Shown: positions 1 to 10,970 of the stretch, one piece after another | How the letters are laid out: the number at the start of each line of letters is the position of its first letter | How positions within the stretch are numbered: the stretch's first letter is position 1 | From: Gonapodya sp. JEL0774 | Lineage: Eukaryota > Monoblepharomycota > Monoblepharidomycetes > Monoblepharidales > Gonapodyaceae | NCBI GenBank assembly: GCA_027604505.1 | Contig: JADIIX010000125.1 | Coordinates: 1 to 52,678, forward strand | Direction: 5' to 3' | DNA length: 52,678 nucleotides | Notes under the pieces: model-generated | Databases searched by the model: none | Seen by the model: the letters and a program-made list of their open reading frames with translations, nothing else | Told to the model about the DNA's origin: nothing | Program-made: the position numbers and the translations under genes

Positions 1-140
1 CTCAGCTGTGACCGCTTGGTGACACACTGTATTGGAGTTCAGACATACATACATTGAGTTTCGGGACAGAAACCCACCGGTTCCGCCGCGAACCACCACA
101 AGCACACTAATTGTGTATGCACTTCGAAGTATTACACTAG

Positions 141-1113
141 TCTCAACGGTCTTCGTATTCCAAGTCCCCAGAGGATTTCCTTAGAGATTATATATTAGTT
201 TCGGGATGTGAACCTGGACATACCAGGGAAAGGAGGTACTCAATCTCAAACCGCCATCCCACGCACCCCGATTCCTTCGTGTCTGGAATTGAACATTCCC
301 GCGCTCAGTTCGAAGCGAAGACGAACTCCATTGACAGAAGCAAAAGTCCAAGGGGGAAGGTTGTATTTCTCCGCATGATGTGCTCCCTGGAGCTCGGGGC
401 CACAGAGGTGTGTCACTCCTTCTGCCCAGTGCGAACTAACTTCTAGCTCCATAAATTGCCAACCTTCATACTTGTCGTCTTTTTACTGCGCTTTTCACTT
501 CTTACACTTTGATGTTTAATACGCATCACGCTCCGCTCCTTCCTTTGAATCCGTAGACCGTAACCATCGATGATGATAAGACATGGAGCTTAGACACCTC
601 CGACTGGCCCCTATGTGACCTCCTCACCGAAAGCGAGTCCGGGACTACTGAGTCATCGGCGACGGAGATTCTTTGGCCCCTCTCAGAGGTACTGGATGAT
701 GGCGCGGTCAGCATCTCCACACCCCCCTTTTAGTCTGCCTCGAGAACTTAATGAAACAGTTTTCTCTGTTATAGAGCCCCATCTCGCTTGATTCTCTCAC
801 TACAACTCCACGTATTGCTGGTGCACCGGCGTCAGTGGATCTGCCTTCAACCTCTCCACCAATGCGCCAATTCTCAAAAGAGAAACCGCCAATTCCGATC
901 ACTACTCGCTGTACTACCGCCCAAACAGCCGCGTCCTCTGCGCATCGCACCTCTCCACACCACGCATGGCAAGATCGTCGTCGCACCACCTGGGCTGCTA
1001 CGAACAACTACAATTCTCAGCACCCCTACTATAACCGGCTGCCCCGACACTTCATATCCCCGGGATCGCCTCCGCGTCCAGGCTACGTCACCTTGACCTC
1101 TGAAATGCCTTGA
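141..1113 (+). CDS. 3' part of a multi-exon gene of unknown function
   Basis: Three exons join in phase 0: 141-407, 557-688 and 775-1113 (introns 408-556 and 689-774, both ending in TAG). They give about 245 residues before a TGA. The first exon opens at a TAG acceptor, so the true start lies upstream, perhaps outside the window. The protein is hydrophilic and Ser/Thr/Pro-rich, with a basic stretch (DRSKSPRGK), an acidic middle (TESESGTTESSATE) and a Pro/Thr/Tyr-rich tail. I see no known domain. If the 689 donor is not used, the frame ends at 733 instead. The coding call rests on uninterrupted, phase-compatible frames and plausible composition, so it is moderate. Confidence 0.45.
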
Positions 1114-1675
1114 ATAACCTCGTCCTCCATTTGAGGAGTTTTCTTGGCATTCGGTCGAGGTACCGGGGATGTGTAGCTCTCACTAGCGGGAATTACGCAA
1201 GGTGCGTTGTGTTGGAATGGCAAGAAATTTCCCGGCGGGTCCTGTTGAAAACACTAAAAAAATGCGCCGATGGGGTTGTCAATGCACATAGCTCCTCATG
1301 TGTCCCATATTTTTGCTCCGCCGATGACCTGTCACTCCGAAACATTCGCAGTTCCGTACCCGACACGGTCCATCTAATTGCCAGTCATTTGGTGATGGCT
1401 CACCTCCCGATCGTCAGTTGGATTGCCCATCACTACTTTCGACGGCTCCCTTTTCACACGCACATCTCGGTACCACCGTTTTCACCTCCTCTCAAGTTTC
1501 GCACTCCCATCGGAAGGCTCGCGTAGGAGGGTCAAGGAGTGTGTGGTCGTAAGAGGAGTGGACGTCGCAGTAGGTGTGTGTGTGAGCTAGTGAGGGGGCA
1601 CTTATAGCGGTTGCGTCGGGGATGTTTTGTAAGCGAGGCCGAATCGAAGCGCCTGGGACTCAAGACGACGAGAAC
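1114..1675. other. No supported gene
   Basis: An open frame runs 1110-1526 on the plus strand, but its composition looks random and it has no recognisable motif or splice partners. It is most likely 3' flank of the upstream gene. Confidence 0.4.
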
Positions 1676-1833
1676 TTATATGTGTCTGGAAGCTACCGGG
1701 TAGAGCAAGCATAAGCCGTTCTCCTCGAGCCCCACCACTGTTACCGGGACATCGCCACCAGTGGAACGCGCAGGCTGTCTCTCTCCACGGCCGTCAAGCA
1801 CAATGTCTTGGAACGGAAAGCTTTTGAGATATT
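1676..1833 (-). CDS. Possible terminal exon of an unidentified gene
   Basis: A 52-residue stretch opens after a CAG acceptor at 1834-1836 (phase 1) and closes at a TAA. It has ordinary protein-like composition, including SFPFQDIVLDGRGERQP and a hydrophobic end (VVGLEENGLCLLYPVAS). I could not find a convincing upstream exon. Open Pro-rich frames between 1866 and 2135 on the same strand might belong to the gene, but their phases do not join cleanly. No family is recognised. Confidence 0.25.
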
Positions 1834-1836
1834 CTG

Positions 1837-2446
1837 CATCACCGAATAGACCATGAAGATTGATGTCAGTTCAGACAGGGTCGGTGGAGCGGGCCGGGGA
1901 GTCGTGGAGTGGAGTGGGAATACAGTCGAGGACAGTTGGACGGGTGGGTGGCGATCGTGGCGGTGGGCAGTGGAGAGGATCTTGGAGTGTAGTCCAAGCG
2001 CTTGAATGTGGTGAGTTGTCTTGCTAGACCGGTGGCTATATGGCCGAAGTTTGGTGGGTCTGGCGTTGTACAACACAGAAGGTCAGCTCCCGCAAAGTGG
2101 TGCCATGGTGGGGTCCGGCGATATGGAATGGGCATGTTGCATTTCGCATGGAAGATGGAGTCGGTATGGAACGAGGTGCAGCGCTGTTTTTGTCCCCTGT
2201 CTTCGTTGTAATATCACCACTTATCCACGCGCACCGATGAGGTTTATGTTTGTCAAGTTGGTTTACGCGGTAGACGTTGCCTTAATGTAAATTCGCTAGG
2301 GATACAATCTACTTTGACCTGCCACAACCGCATAGCAGACTGACCTTTTCACACCAAATGTCGCTTGCAAACTCAACCGTGCTGCTCTGTACAATGTGCA
2401 CGTAGTGAAAAAAAAAAGGTGGAAACAAGTTGATACTTTACACTCA
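1837..2446. other. Uncertain region, no resolved gene
   Basis: Overlapping open frames occur on both strands at 1866-2290 and none has clear splice sites or domain similarity. The last 150 bases are probably 3' flank of the hydrolase gene on the minus strand. Confidence 0.3.
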
Positions 2447-4366
2447 TTATCTTGCTCCTGGACCCAAAAGTGATTCTTCGTGGAGGGGCTCATCTAACAA
2501 ACATCTTTCCTCAACTAATCTCTCAGCATCTATGGTCACTTCTTTTTTCTGTCCACGAGTTATCGACCATACTTGAGCGAGGTTTGTGAGAATGGTGTTT
2601 GTCAAAGCAGACAACCATAACCCAGGATCTCGGGTCGCTAGAACGTCCACGGCAGCTGGATCAGTTCCCACCAGAAAACCTTCTGAACCATCTGGTTGTA
2701 TCCTTGCCGTGGTTTCAATGTCAATGAGAGCTCCACTGCTCGTTTGAGGAAAGACAAAAACAAGAGCAAATCTGACAAGGCTAAACAATGCAGCTGAAAT
2801 ACCTGCCAGAATTGTCAAAGACCCCGATTCCCACAAGAACTTTAGGTAGAACGATGAAGTTTCTCGGAGAACTACTGATGTCTCAAGCGATGTGACTTCC
2901 GTTTGAGTTGCACTGTTCCATGCTCGAACTACTCCATCGGCACCAACAACAGCACTAAGGCCACCAGTGCCTCCGTCACAGGTGAAAGAGACTGCGCCCG
3001 ACGAGCGTGAGAGAGATTGTAGCGTGGAGAGGCGATCGAACGCCGCAGTTCTGTGCCATAGGGAAGCGGGGTTGAGGACGATGGCCGGATGCGAAGGAGT
3101 AACCGCCGCCAGTGCAGGAAGGAGCATGTGAAAATGGGATGCGTCCAGACAAATTGCAGGGACAATTGTGAAGTTGACCAGTTTTGGTGCACCTGGGCCT
3201 GGAATGCGGTGTGACGGAGAGATCGGTACAGAGACAGGAACTGATGGGATAGGGCCTTGGCCTGGGAGGAAAGACGCGGACTCCGTCAAGGGAACGAGGG
3301 CACGTTTGAGATATGTGAACGTGATGTTGCCGTGTACGTCAAAAACAATGAGAGCCTGCGCAAGTCTTCCCCGACTGTCGATTGACGACATCGCTTCGGA
3401 TCCTGCCGTTTCAAGTGGAGACAACATGTCCCAGGGTCCAGATACTGCCGCTGCAATGATAGCACGACGACTCGCTGCAACCTTTCGAACACTTGTGGTC
3501 AGCTCTAAGATATCTGCATTCGTGGTGATACGAAGTGCAGACTCGGGCCACAAAACCAGCTTTGCCCCGCGTGACGCGAGTACGTCTGAAAACAAAACAC
3601 AGAATACTGTCACCTCTGTCTGTGGCTCGAGCGACGTACAAGATCCCATTGTTAGATTCAACGTACCACTTTCGGCAACGTAATCTGCCAGTCCCCCACC
3701 GAGAGGTCGAGCACACGCCACGTTCAATAAATGTCCCGGGAGATAATCATCAGTGGGAAGTCCGAATGGGAGGCTCGAGGGGAGGAGTACAAGGAGAATG
3801 GCAAGACTAACTGTGAGTACGACGTGTCGCGGTGTAGCCTCCCGAAATCTTCCATGAGATGGGACAAATCCAGCTACCCAGGCTAGAGTCATAGCAAAAA
3901 GTCCAACTAGAAAGTCGACACCTTCTGTTCCTAAATAAGGCATCACCCAGGCTATGGCATTTGCTGGATCCAACGGTGTCCAGGAAAGTGACCGGCCCAG
4001 GTACCCACACCGCGCGATTATGGACCAACCTGCTGCCCACAAAAATGGAAGAGTTGGTGGTGAGCGGCAGGCCAAAAACGTGAGGACGAGAGCAGGTACG
4101 TCAACGGAGAGTGCTCCACTCAGAGCCAGGAACAAACTGAGGGCAGGCGATTGCGCGGCGTCGATCGCAGCGGGTAGAAGAGACAAAGTTGTAGCAAGAA
4201 CTAATGCAGCGATTCCCGCCACTGACGCTTTAATGGAACGTGACCGATCCAACCACAGAGAAACGACGAGGGTGAGCGCAATCACACACGCCGGCAAGGA
4301 TTTGTTTAATCCTGTTCCTAGGTATCCACTGAGAGCAAGTCCCACAATTTCAAGTGACGTCTCCAT
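2447..4366 (-). CDS. Multi-pass membrane carbon-nitrogen hydrolase, apolipoprotein N-acyltransferase-like
   Basis: About 639 residues from the ATG at 4366; the frame is open upstream to about 4501 without another ATG. The N-terminal half carries roughly six hydrophobic segments (for example ACVIALTLVVSLWL and HVVLTVSLAILLVLLP). A carbon-nitrogen hydrolase domain follows, with the nitrilase-family catalytic triad visible in order: Glu in LVLWPES, Lys in TYLKRALVP and Cys in PAICLD. A last hydrophobic segment (SLTILAGISAALFSLVRFALVFVF) and a soluble tail end the protein. This order (N-terminal membrane bundle, hydrolase domain, C-terminal membrane helix) is that of bacterial Lnt, which transfers a fatty acyl chain to lipoproteins. 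Fungal members exist, and their substrate is not settled to my knowledge. A possible 54-nt in-frame intron (GTACGT at 3639 to TTTTCAG at 3586) would remove 18 residues just before the Glu motif. The gene sits 228 bp downstream of the FkbM-like gene on the same strand. Confidence 0.8.
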   Translation of the reverse strand: METSLEIVGLALSGYLGTGLNKSLPACVIALTLVVSLWLDRSRSIKASVAGIAALVLATTLSLLPAAIDAAQSPALSLFLALSGALSVDVPALVLTFLACRSPPTLPFLWAAGWSIIARCGYLGRSLSWTPLDPANAIAWVMPYLGTEGVDFLVGLFAMTLAWVAGFVPSHGRFREATPRHVVLTVSLAILLVLLPSSLPFGLPTDDYLPGHLLNVACARPLGGGLADYVAESGTLNLTMGSCTSLEPQTEVTVFCVLFSDVLASRGAKLVLWPESALRITTNADILELTTSVRKVAASRRAIIAAAVSGPWDMLSPLETAGSEAMSSIDSRGRLAQALIVFDVHGNITFTYLKRALVPLTESASFLPGQGPIPSVPVSVPISPSHRIPGPGAPKLVNFTIVPAICLDASHFHMLLPALAAVTPSHPAIVLNPASLWHRTAAFDRLSTLQSLSRSSGAVSFTCDGGTGGLSAVVGADGVVRAWNSATQTEVTSLETSVVLRETSSFYLKFLWESGSLTILAGISAALFSLVRFALVFVFPQTSSGALIDIETTARIQPDGSEGFLVGTDPAAVDVLATRDPGLWLSALTNTILTNLAQVWSITRGQKKEVTIDAERLVEERCLLDEPLHEESLLGPGAR

Positions 4367-4594
4367 TCGCTTCGTTGGGGGACAGCTTGGGGACAGAATT
4401 TGTGTCAGACCGAGGCCACCGCCGGCAAAACGGGGTACAGCAGAACATACAGACGACCTCGAAGTGATTCCCAAACATGGAATGTACCGAGAGGTCTGCA
4501 AGATAATGATGGCTGATATGCATTTTCGAGATGTACAGTGTCGCTACAAGTTTGTGCTAGACAAATGCTGTCCAACTGCACCCTATGTACAATG

Positions 4595-6001
4595 CTAAGA
4601 GTTCCCCGTTCCAGTTGCAGGCTTTCCCACATCAACCGAAACAAAATGATTGAGTTTCTGATTGCGGAAGTCTTTGGTGGGAAGAGGATGGAGAGGGGGT
4701 TGTCGGCGGTAGAGATATTCGAAGGGTGGAAGGAGTCGAGCGAGGTCCTCTGGTTCAATTCTGACACCGGTGCGACCGAAAATAAAGTCACAAAGAACAT
4801 CGACGCGGATGGAGAACATGTTCACTGAGTTTTTGCTGCAAGTTCGCGGATGTTACCACCTGCAGTTTGTAGTGCTGGTGTGAACACCACCTACCTGAGG
4901 TAGACTGCTCTATAACCATATTTCTCCATTGAGTTATAAATAAGGCGAGGTGATTGACCTGTGAAGCATGTAGGTAAACAAAAGCAGGTGGAATGTTATG
5001 ATGTATAATGAAGCTCACCAAACCATGGGTCCCCATGCCACACAGTGTGATTCTCTGGAACAGTCAAGGTATCTGTAGGGTCGAAGTACGGGTTGACTTC
5101 ACTGATGATAACGCGGGGACGGTATCCTGCAGGTAAGTGTAAGTAAGGGTGTGTCCGCCAGTCACCCGCAAAGGGGATATCTCCTTACCGGAATCCAAAA
5201 TTTTCTCAGTAACAAAGTAGTCTACTGAATCAATGTCTACAGACAACAGGTCAAACTCCTTGGGAACGGAATATTGCTCGAAAAGTGTGACGATGTTCTC
5301 GACTGAGATCATGTGGTTCTTGATAACCCTGGCGTCTGGTGCTTTACCGCGACCGTCCATCAGCTAAAAGTTGACCAAGCGAATACCACTAGTTGAATCT
5401 GTCTCAGGCGTGAATGGCATCGTGGCCAGGACTCACGAGACCGTCCCATTTGTACTCGTCCCAAAGATACCTCTGCAAGAAGCCAGCCGTATTAATATTC
5501 AATTCCAAACTCCTTGCTTCGCTGTGCGTCACCATGTATCTTACTCACGGTATTACATTCAGTGCAGGCTTCGGTTCCGAACTCCACATAGTCTGTACCC
5601 CGTTCACAAGTATGAGTGTAAAGTAGCGAATACAACTTCCTGGTTGTTATAAAACATCCAAACTCACATTTGTCTGTCGTGCCAATGTTGTCGAATATGT
5701 ACTCCAACACACCATCCTCGCCGCTTTGGGAAAAGACTTTGCGTTCATGTTCCCCCACGTTGAACAGAAAGTGCAGATGAGGGGCAGCGAGGACCGCAGA
5801 CAGGGCTTTATCCATCCAACGGCCATGAGGATCTCGAAAAAAGGCAGGTGGAAGTGCAACTGGTGGTGGAATCGGGGGTGGCTCTTCAAAACTTTGAGAT
5901 CCGCGACTGCTGAAGACGGACGAACTGAATATCGTCAGGATTGCGATGCATATCAGGCCAAAGGCAATGAGAGCCGGACCCTGAGCGTTTGATGGGAGCA
6001 T
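4595..6001 (-). CDS. Membrane-anchored FkbM-like / methyltransferase-fold protein
   Basis: Seven exons give 333 residues with every phase closing: 6001-5668, 5592-5549, 5472-5437, 5363-5189, 5126-5019, 4958-4895 and 4835-4595. Residues 9-29 (ALIAFGLICIAILTIFSSSVF) form a single signal anchor, followed by a Pro-rich stem, so a type II Golgi/ER topology is likely. The core carries motifs of a widespread eukaryotic FkbM-like family: SQSGEDGVLEYIFDNIG, YVEFG, a Cys-containing TEACTECNTRYLW, WDGLLMDG, ENIV, EFDLLSVDIDS and RPRVIISEVNP. In FkbM-type methyltransferases the glycine/acid loop (VEFGTE) and the DID segment shape the S-adenosylmethionine pocket. Activity of this family is inferred, not shown. 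Introns are 59-76 nt. Position 3 of the usual DIDGND-type motif is Ser (DIDSVD), a small deviation. Function in glycan or lipid modification is a guess from the topology. Confidence 0.78.
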
Positions 6002-6555
6002 TTTTCGCTGACAACTTATCGGCGAAGAGGGAAGCGATTGAGCTTTGTAACTTCCTTTTATGGAAGAAGCAATCTGGTTTTTGCATCGCCAAAGCCTCTT
6101 ACTTGGCCATACAACCACAGGCGTAAACACAGTTTGGAGGTCAGGGTCCCAGATCGCACGAGCAAATGTCCTGCAAATGAGATTATGTTGTTCGATCGAG
6201 CTTGTGGGGATCTACATTGTTAGAGTACCAGTAAAGAGTGTGCGAGGTTCTCATCCCACCGCCGTAGTGACGGATTGCACAGTTTACTGAACCTATCTTG
6301 TTATCAATTCCTTTATTTCTTTTGGTGACATCTGTCCATCCCAACTATGTACAAGGGATTTTGAATCCCGACTATATGTAGTACATACAAGGGATAGTTT
6401 TGAGACATGAGCACATAACACAGTTCCCCTTCACCAAGGTGAACCATCATTCATCCTATCGATCACCGTTACGAGATGAATTTGACGCAAAGCCGACATG
6501 CTGAACCTCCAAAAATGTCTTTCAGACCTGACTACTCTTCCAACAGACACTTCTA
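6002..6555. other. Divergent intergenic region (shared promoter)
   Basis: The sequence lies between the 5' ends of the minus-strand FkbM-like gene and the plus-strand small membrane protein gene. It contains AT-rich stretches near 6290-6420, with a partial direct repeat of ACATACAAGGGAT- and TGTACAAGGGATTTTG-like words at about 6349-6394. No coding frame is convincing. Confidence 0.4.
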
Positions 6556-7071
6556 ATGTCTATCGAAACCCGCATCCTCGCCAATGTAGTCCATCGATCG
6601 CAGCAATTGCCCGTTATTGATCCTCTTGACGAGAAATGTCTGGATTCTTACAAGCGATCAATGTGGGCGGGCAGTGCGGGAGCTGTCGGGTTCATTGGGT
6701 TGATGGGATACGCATTTGTTGACACAAGACTCTTGATAAGAGAGCCGAAGAAACCGGTGAGAAAGTTTCATAATGGCTGAGACCTCGAGGTTGTGAGAAA
6801 CTAATCGGGACCCACCTTCAATTGACATCAGTGGTTGTTCGCCCTTCAACTGGGGGCCGTTTCTGGTGGAGCATTTATAACTGCATACTACCTTTCTCGA
6901 TGGGCCTCTGGAAACTGTCTTTTGTGTCTGATTCGGAACGAAAAGACGTCCGTCGGGGACATGGCACGTGAAACAATGGTGAAGTTCCATCCCCGCGCGA
7001 AGCAGTACTTTGAAATGGCAATGAAGTTGAACGAGATGGAGAGCACCATCGATGAGTCTGCGAGACGATGA
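6556..7071 (+). CDS. Small two-helix membrane protein, function unknown
   Basis: Two exons, 6556-6756 and 6832-7071, join in phase 0 across a 75-nt GTGAGA...CAG intron with a CTAAT branch-like site 27 nt before the acceptor. The product is about 146 residues. Two hydrophobic segments are visible: AGSAGAVGFIGLMGYAFV (about 36-53) and LFALQLGAVSGGAFITAYYL (about 69-88), separated by a short basic loop (REPKKP). A cytosol-facing C-terminal amphipathic tail follows. Size and hairpin topology are like small mitochondrial inner-membrane or ER assembly factors, but I do not recognise the family. Confidence 0.65.
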
Positions 7072-7358
7072 GCTCACATGTTTGTATAGTTTTACCGCTC
7101 GTGAGTCGAAATGCATTTATGTCCGCTCTCCTTCTTCATGCTCCTCGGCTCTATATCCCGATTTTCAAACTATACTGTGCCGGATGCGTGGAACAAATCG
7201 TTTAACTGGGTTCTATTGGCTCTCAGTGAATGCACCATGCACCAAATGATCGTGTCTCGGACCTCCTTCGTTCAATTTCGCCCCCACATCCCCCCGCGGC
7301 CCCCCACCCCTCTCCGCGCTGCTGACAAGGGCGTCTGAATGGTGCCAAGACCTTGCCC

Positions 7359-7856
7359 ATGATTTCTAGCTGCACTATTCTCTCCGCTCTCACCCTCCCA
7401 ACCACCCGCCAATCAGCCATGCGCCCTTCCGTCAACCCCGCCGAAACAGCCCCAGACCAAGTGGTTCCTTGCCTCTATTTCCACGATATGTAGCATGGAT
7501 TCACCCGGTCCGGCCTAAACGGTCATCTTGTCACGGTTTGCTGATAAGAATCGTATTTGTATCGTTTGCGAGGCGCAATGTTAAGGATGAGTCTTCGATC
7601 GTGAGTCAAGTAGTTCGGAGACTGTGGTGCTAGTGGAATTGATGGTGACTGACCTCGTCGACATTTGCTCTGATAGTGTAATAAGCACGGCGATCATTTA
7701 CATAAGTGTTACCGACAACAACAAGTTTGCTCGTGTGATAGGTACGCAGACAAGAGAGAAGAGCTTTTGCATCCTCTCACCAAGACAGTGCGGGACGTGA
7801 ACGGCGACTGGAGAAATGTGCTGCAAGAAACTTCCCGCAAGTCAATGGACACGTGA
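7359..7856 (+). CDS. Small Cys/His-rich protein with a CX9C motif (splice junction unresolved)
   Basis: The first exon starts at the ATG at 7359 and reads about 44 residues, with a basic, Ser/Thr-rich and acid-free beginning like a mitochondrial presequence, ending near PDQVVPC. The second exon opens at a TAG acceptor (exon 7677-7856). It reads CNKHGDHLHKC, an exact C-X9-C, then a CSC pair and a charged tail, closing at TGA. Several weak donors lie at about 7461-7490. A GTGAGT at 7601 could mean a third exon. CX9C proteins are typically imported into the mitochondrial intermembrane space and oxidised by Mia40. Only one clean CX9C pair is visible here, so that assignment is tentative. Confidence 0.45.
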
Positions 7857-8261
7857 CATTGGAGGCACCGGCAGTGGGGTGGAGTAGCAGTGATCTGCTT
7901 TTCAGTATCATTTTCGGGATATTTATCGCGCAAGACTCCTGCCGCTCGTTCCTACTCCGTTTGCCATTTCATCCAATGACGCTTCCCATCAATGTGAAGT
8001 ATCGTGTGCATTTTCTTTGTTTTGAGTGCGTGATAGACGAACATAATATTGGACGCTGGAAGATTGCTGGAATAGTCGAATAAATTAGTCATTCGAATTT
8101 GCGTCACACGTTGCCCCATCGGTGGCTCTCGGTTTACAAATCAACCTAGTTTTGCGTTGTACGAAAAGTCGCAAGAGATTGATTCACTCCGACTCTTACG
8201 CGCTTTGAGACCGATCGGTCATTTCATGCATTTCCGCTCCGCCTTCCTGTCACCTTTGACC
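7857..8261. other. Upstream region of the amine oxidase gene
   Basis: No coding evidence. An in-frame ATG at 8226 would lengthen the amine oxidase by 12 residues, but the ATG at 8262 has the stronger context (ACCATGG). Confidence 0.4.
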
Positions 8262-10282
8262 ATGGCTACCTCTTCCTCGCAACCTGTCACACATTACTCG
8301 CTGCTTGTTCTCGGCGCGGGCATCACGGGAATCACAGCTGCAATCCGCTTTCAGCGAGAAACTGCACACCTGTCTCCCCCTCCCACTGTTGCAGTTCTTG
8401 AAGCATCACACCGTGTTGGAGGTCGCCTGCTTAACTCCAATCCCGATCAACTGCCAGAGCCCCCTGGTCCATTCGACTTGGGCGGAGCGTGGGTTACTGG
8501 ACTCACCAATAACCCGTTGGTCGCCGTTATGCAAGAGATTGGTGCTCGCTTTAAAAGTTCGCCAGAGCAATCTTCCGACCCACGAGGTTCTCCAACTATC
8601 GAGCGAGAGGAGCGCTCCGACTATTTTTCCTACCCATCGTTCGAACCAATTGACAATGTTGAATACTCGCGTGCTGAAGACCGTGCGACTTTGCTCTTGA
8701 AACGCGTTAGGTCTGAGTTTGGTGCTCCCGGCCGGTCTTTGGAACAAGCCGTAGCCCTGCTCGACGCGAAGTTGAAGGAAGAAGCCGTCGCTAACCCGGA
8801 ACAAGAAGATTACAACAGCCGAATTGCTGCTGTGGATTGGTTGACGCTTGCTGCAATGAAAGCCGCCACGGAGCCTAATGACGGTTTGTCCTTTGACCAA
8901 ATTTCTAGTCTGGAATTCGAGGAAATCGGTGAGGAACCTCGCTGACAATACTCGGTGGTTCTCTGAGCATCCAAGGCCTTGGCGTCTTTATCATTCCTAG
9001 GGTCATCGCCAACCGGCTCAGAGTACGCCACGGTCGAAGGTGGCCTTGCTTCTGTTGTGCAAAGGTACGCAGATGCAAACAAAGTGGATGTGCGATTCGG
9101 GGAAGATGTTTGCAAGGTGGAATACGGAATAGTGCAGGAAAGTCAGGAAGCGACCGCTGGAGTCCGAGTCACAACAAGAGGGGGAAGGATTTGGACAGTG
9201 AGTTTCTGTTCAAAGGATCTGACGCTCTATAAGACACCTGGAGATGACTCCTTGTGTAGCTTTTACTAGACGGGCATATTTCCTAAAATGAGGGGTCCAT
9301 TCTATTGTGCACGCTACTTCCCCGCACGCTGTCGTATTTTTTGGCTTTTGCAACTTTGAGGGGAGCTTATCGTAAATCCTTTTGTTCGCATCCTTTTCCT
9401 GACCACCACCCAAATGCAGGCAGATCACGTCATCTGCACATTCCCACACCCTGTCATCCTCTCCAATCGCGTAACCTTTGAGCCACCCCTCCCCTCTCCC
9501 TTCATCTCTGGTCTCTCCTCCCTCAATACCGGCACCCTTTCCAAGCTCATCCTTCTTTTTCCCTCCCGCTTCTGGGGTCCTTCAGTAGGCGCGATCGGTC
9601 TAATTCCAACCACCTCCTCAGAATCCCCGCCCGACTATCCTGCCTCCTTCTTGGACGCAGACGCGCTTGAGCTCGCCACACCGTACCCGCCAGAGTACAC
9701 CGGTGAAAGGTTTTACGCGTTGGTGGCATTCTGTTGGGGCAATGTGGCTAGGGTAATGGAGACCGATCTGGAAGGAACTGTAGAACGAGCGGTTACAGCC
9801 TTACGGAGGTGTTATGGGGAAGATAAGGTGGGTCGCAATGAAATGGATGCACGGGGAAGGTAATATTACATCAGAATCGACAGGTTTCTGGCCGGCATGA
9901 CCAGGATCGAACCAAAGACAACGCAATGTGACTTTGTTTCGGGCCTCTCTTGATACAACTTTTGTTTTTAATGATGCCCATGACGACTCATCGTATGACT
10001 CCTTTTGCTTAGGTACCAACTCCCAGCCACTTCCTCTCTACTTCGTGGCTCTCTTCTCCACTCACACTTGGCTCCTACTCGGCCGATTCTCTCACAATCC
10101 CCTCCACGTCCCTTGCTCCCATCCTTCGCTCGCCTATACCCTCATCAAAACGGGCTGGTACAGTGAGATTTGCTGGTGAATGGAGTGCTGGGAGGGAAGG
10201 AATCGGATATGCCCATGGGGGTGTAAGCGAAGGGATGAGAGCAGGGAGAGAAGTTGCTGAGAGTTATTTTTGTGGGGAGTGA
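8262..10282 (+). CDS. FAD-dependent amine oxidase (monoamine/polyamine oxidase-like)
   Basis: Four exons give 513 residues: 8262-8928, 9001-9197, 9420-9827 and 10013-10282 (introns 72, 222 and 185 nt; phases 1, 0, 0). The N-terminus has the dinucleotide-binding fingerprint LLVLGAGITGITAA followed by AVLEASHRVGGRL, the segment that grips the FAD adenosine. FDLGGAWVTG follows, as in flavin monoamine oxidases. EYATVEGGLASVV, the ADHVICTFPHPVI strand and a GSYSADS motif occur in the expected order. The C-terminus RFAGEWSAG...YAHGGVSEGMRAG contacts the isoalloxazine ring in this family. Such enzymes oxidise primary amines or polyamines to aldehydes, ammonia and peroxide. The last residues (YFCGE) give no clear peroxisomal targeting signal. 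The substrate cannot be told from sequence. Confidence 0.88.
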
Positions 10283-10830
10283 TACTCATACCAGTTAGGC
10301 CAACTAAACTTCAATACCAAGACAAACAAGTATTCGATGGATTATCCAAAAAGCCGTTCGAGCTGAATAGATCTTTCATGGATTCATCTGCAGTATTTAT
10401 TCTCAACCTTAATCCACTAGTTCAAAATAGCACATGGAACTGAGCCCCCTGTCCAGCTCAGGTTGGCCTTGCATTTTTGTATTATTAGTACCGCTAAGAC
10501 TGTTGGTGAAGGGAACAAGACGTAATCTCGTTCCAGAAATGTTTTTCTGAATGCATCACACAAATGTGCGTCCCGCTCGTTGGCTGGGGAAAGCCTTAGA
10601 ATCAGAGAATCACTGGCCCCGAAGCAACTGCCGCCGCATTCATGAAGCAGTCAAATGCACTTTCGAACCAGGCCCGGAACTGATGTGATGGAATCCTCAG
10701 TAAATACAATTCATTCATATGACTACCAGTAACTAATCCAACAGAGAAGAGATGCCATTACCGACATAACCGATGAAAATTGAGAACTCAGATCCCGTGT
10801 GTACTGTCTTTCGTCAGGCTGGAACTGAAA
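10283..10830. other. Gene-free left flank of the repeat island
   Basis: AT-rich sequence without a coding frame. It follows the amine oxidase stop directly and leads into the first copy of the dispersed repeats. Confidence 0.4.
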
Positions 10831-10922
10831 GTTTGATAGAGAGTGCAGGTACAGCCTATAAACTTATGTGAGGAGGGGCGAGTCCATGAGTGCCGGGACT
10901 TCATATATTACTATACGAAACT
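10831..10922 (+). repeat. Direct repeat R1, copy 1
   Basis: Begins with the 22-base word GTTTGATAGAGAGTGCAGGTAC shared with copy 2. It continues with looser similarity (AGGAGGGGCGAG..., GGTGCC/AGTGCC, CATATATTACTATACGAAACT) and stops abruptly. Confidence 0.65.
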
Positions 10923-10970
10923 AGATATAGCTCCCCCCTCCGTTAGTTCACTCACTACAGGCGAGCATCG

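Noticed and set aside
1110-1526. 138-codon plus-strand frame downstream of the first gene
   Set aside because: No ATG at the front, no motifs and mixed random composition. Likely 3' flank.
3168-4598. Plus-strand frames of 171 and 214 codons opposite the hydrolase gene
   Set aside because: Shadows of the minus-strand gene, which has catalytic motifs and membrane helices.
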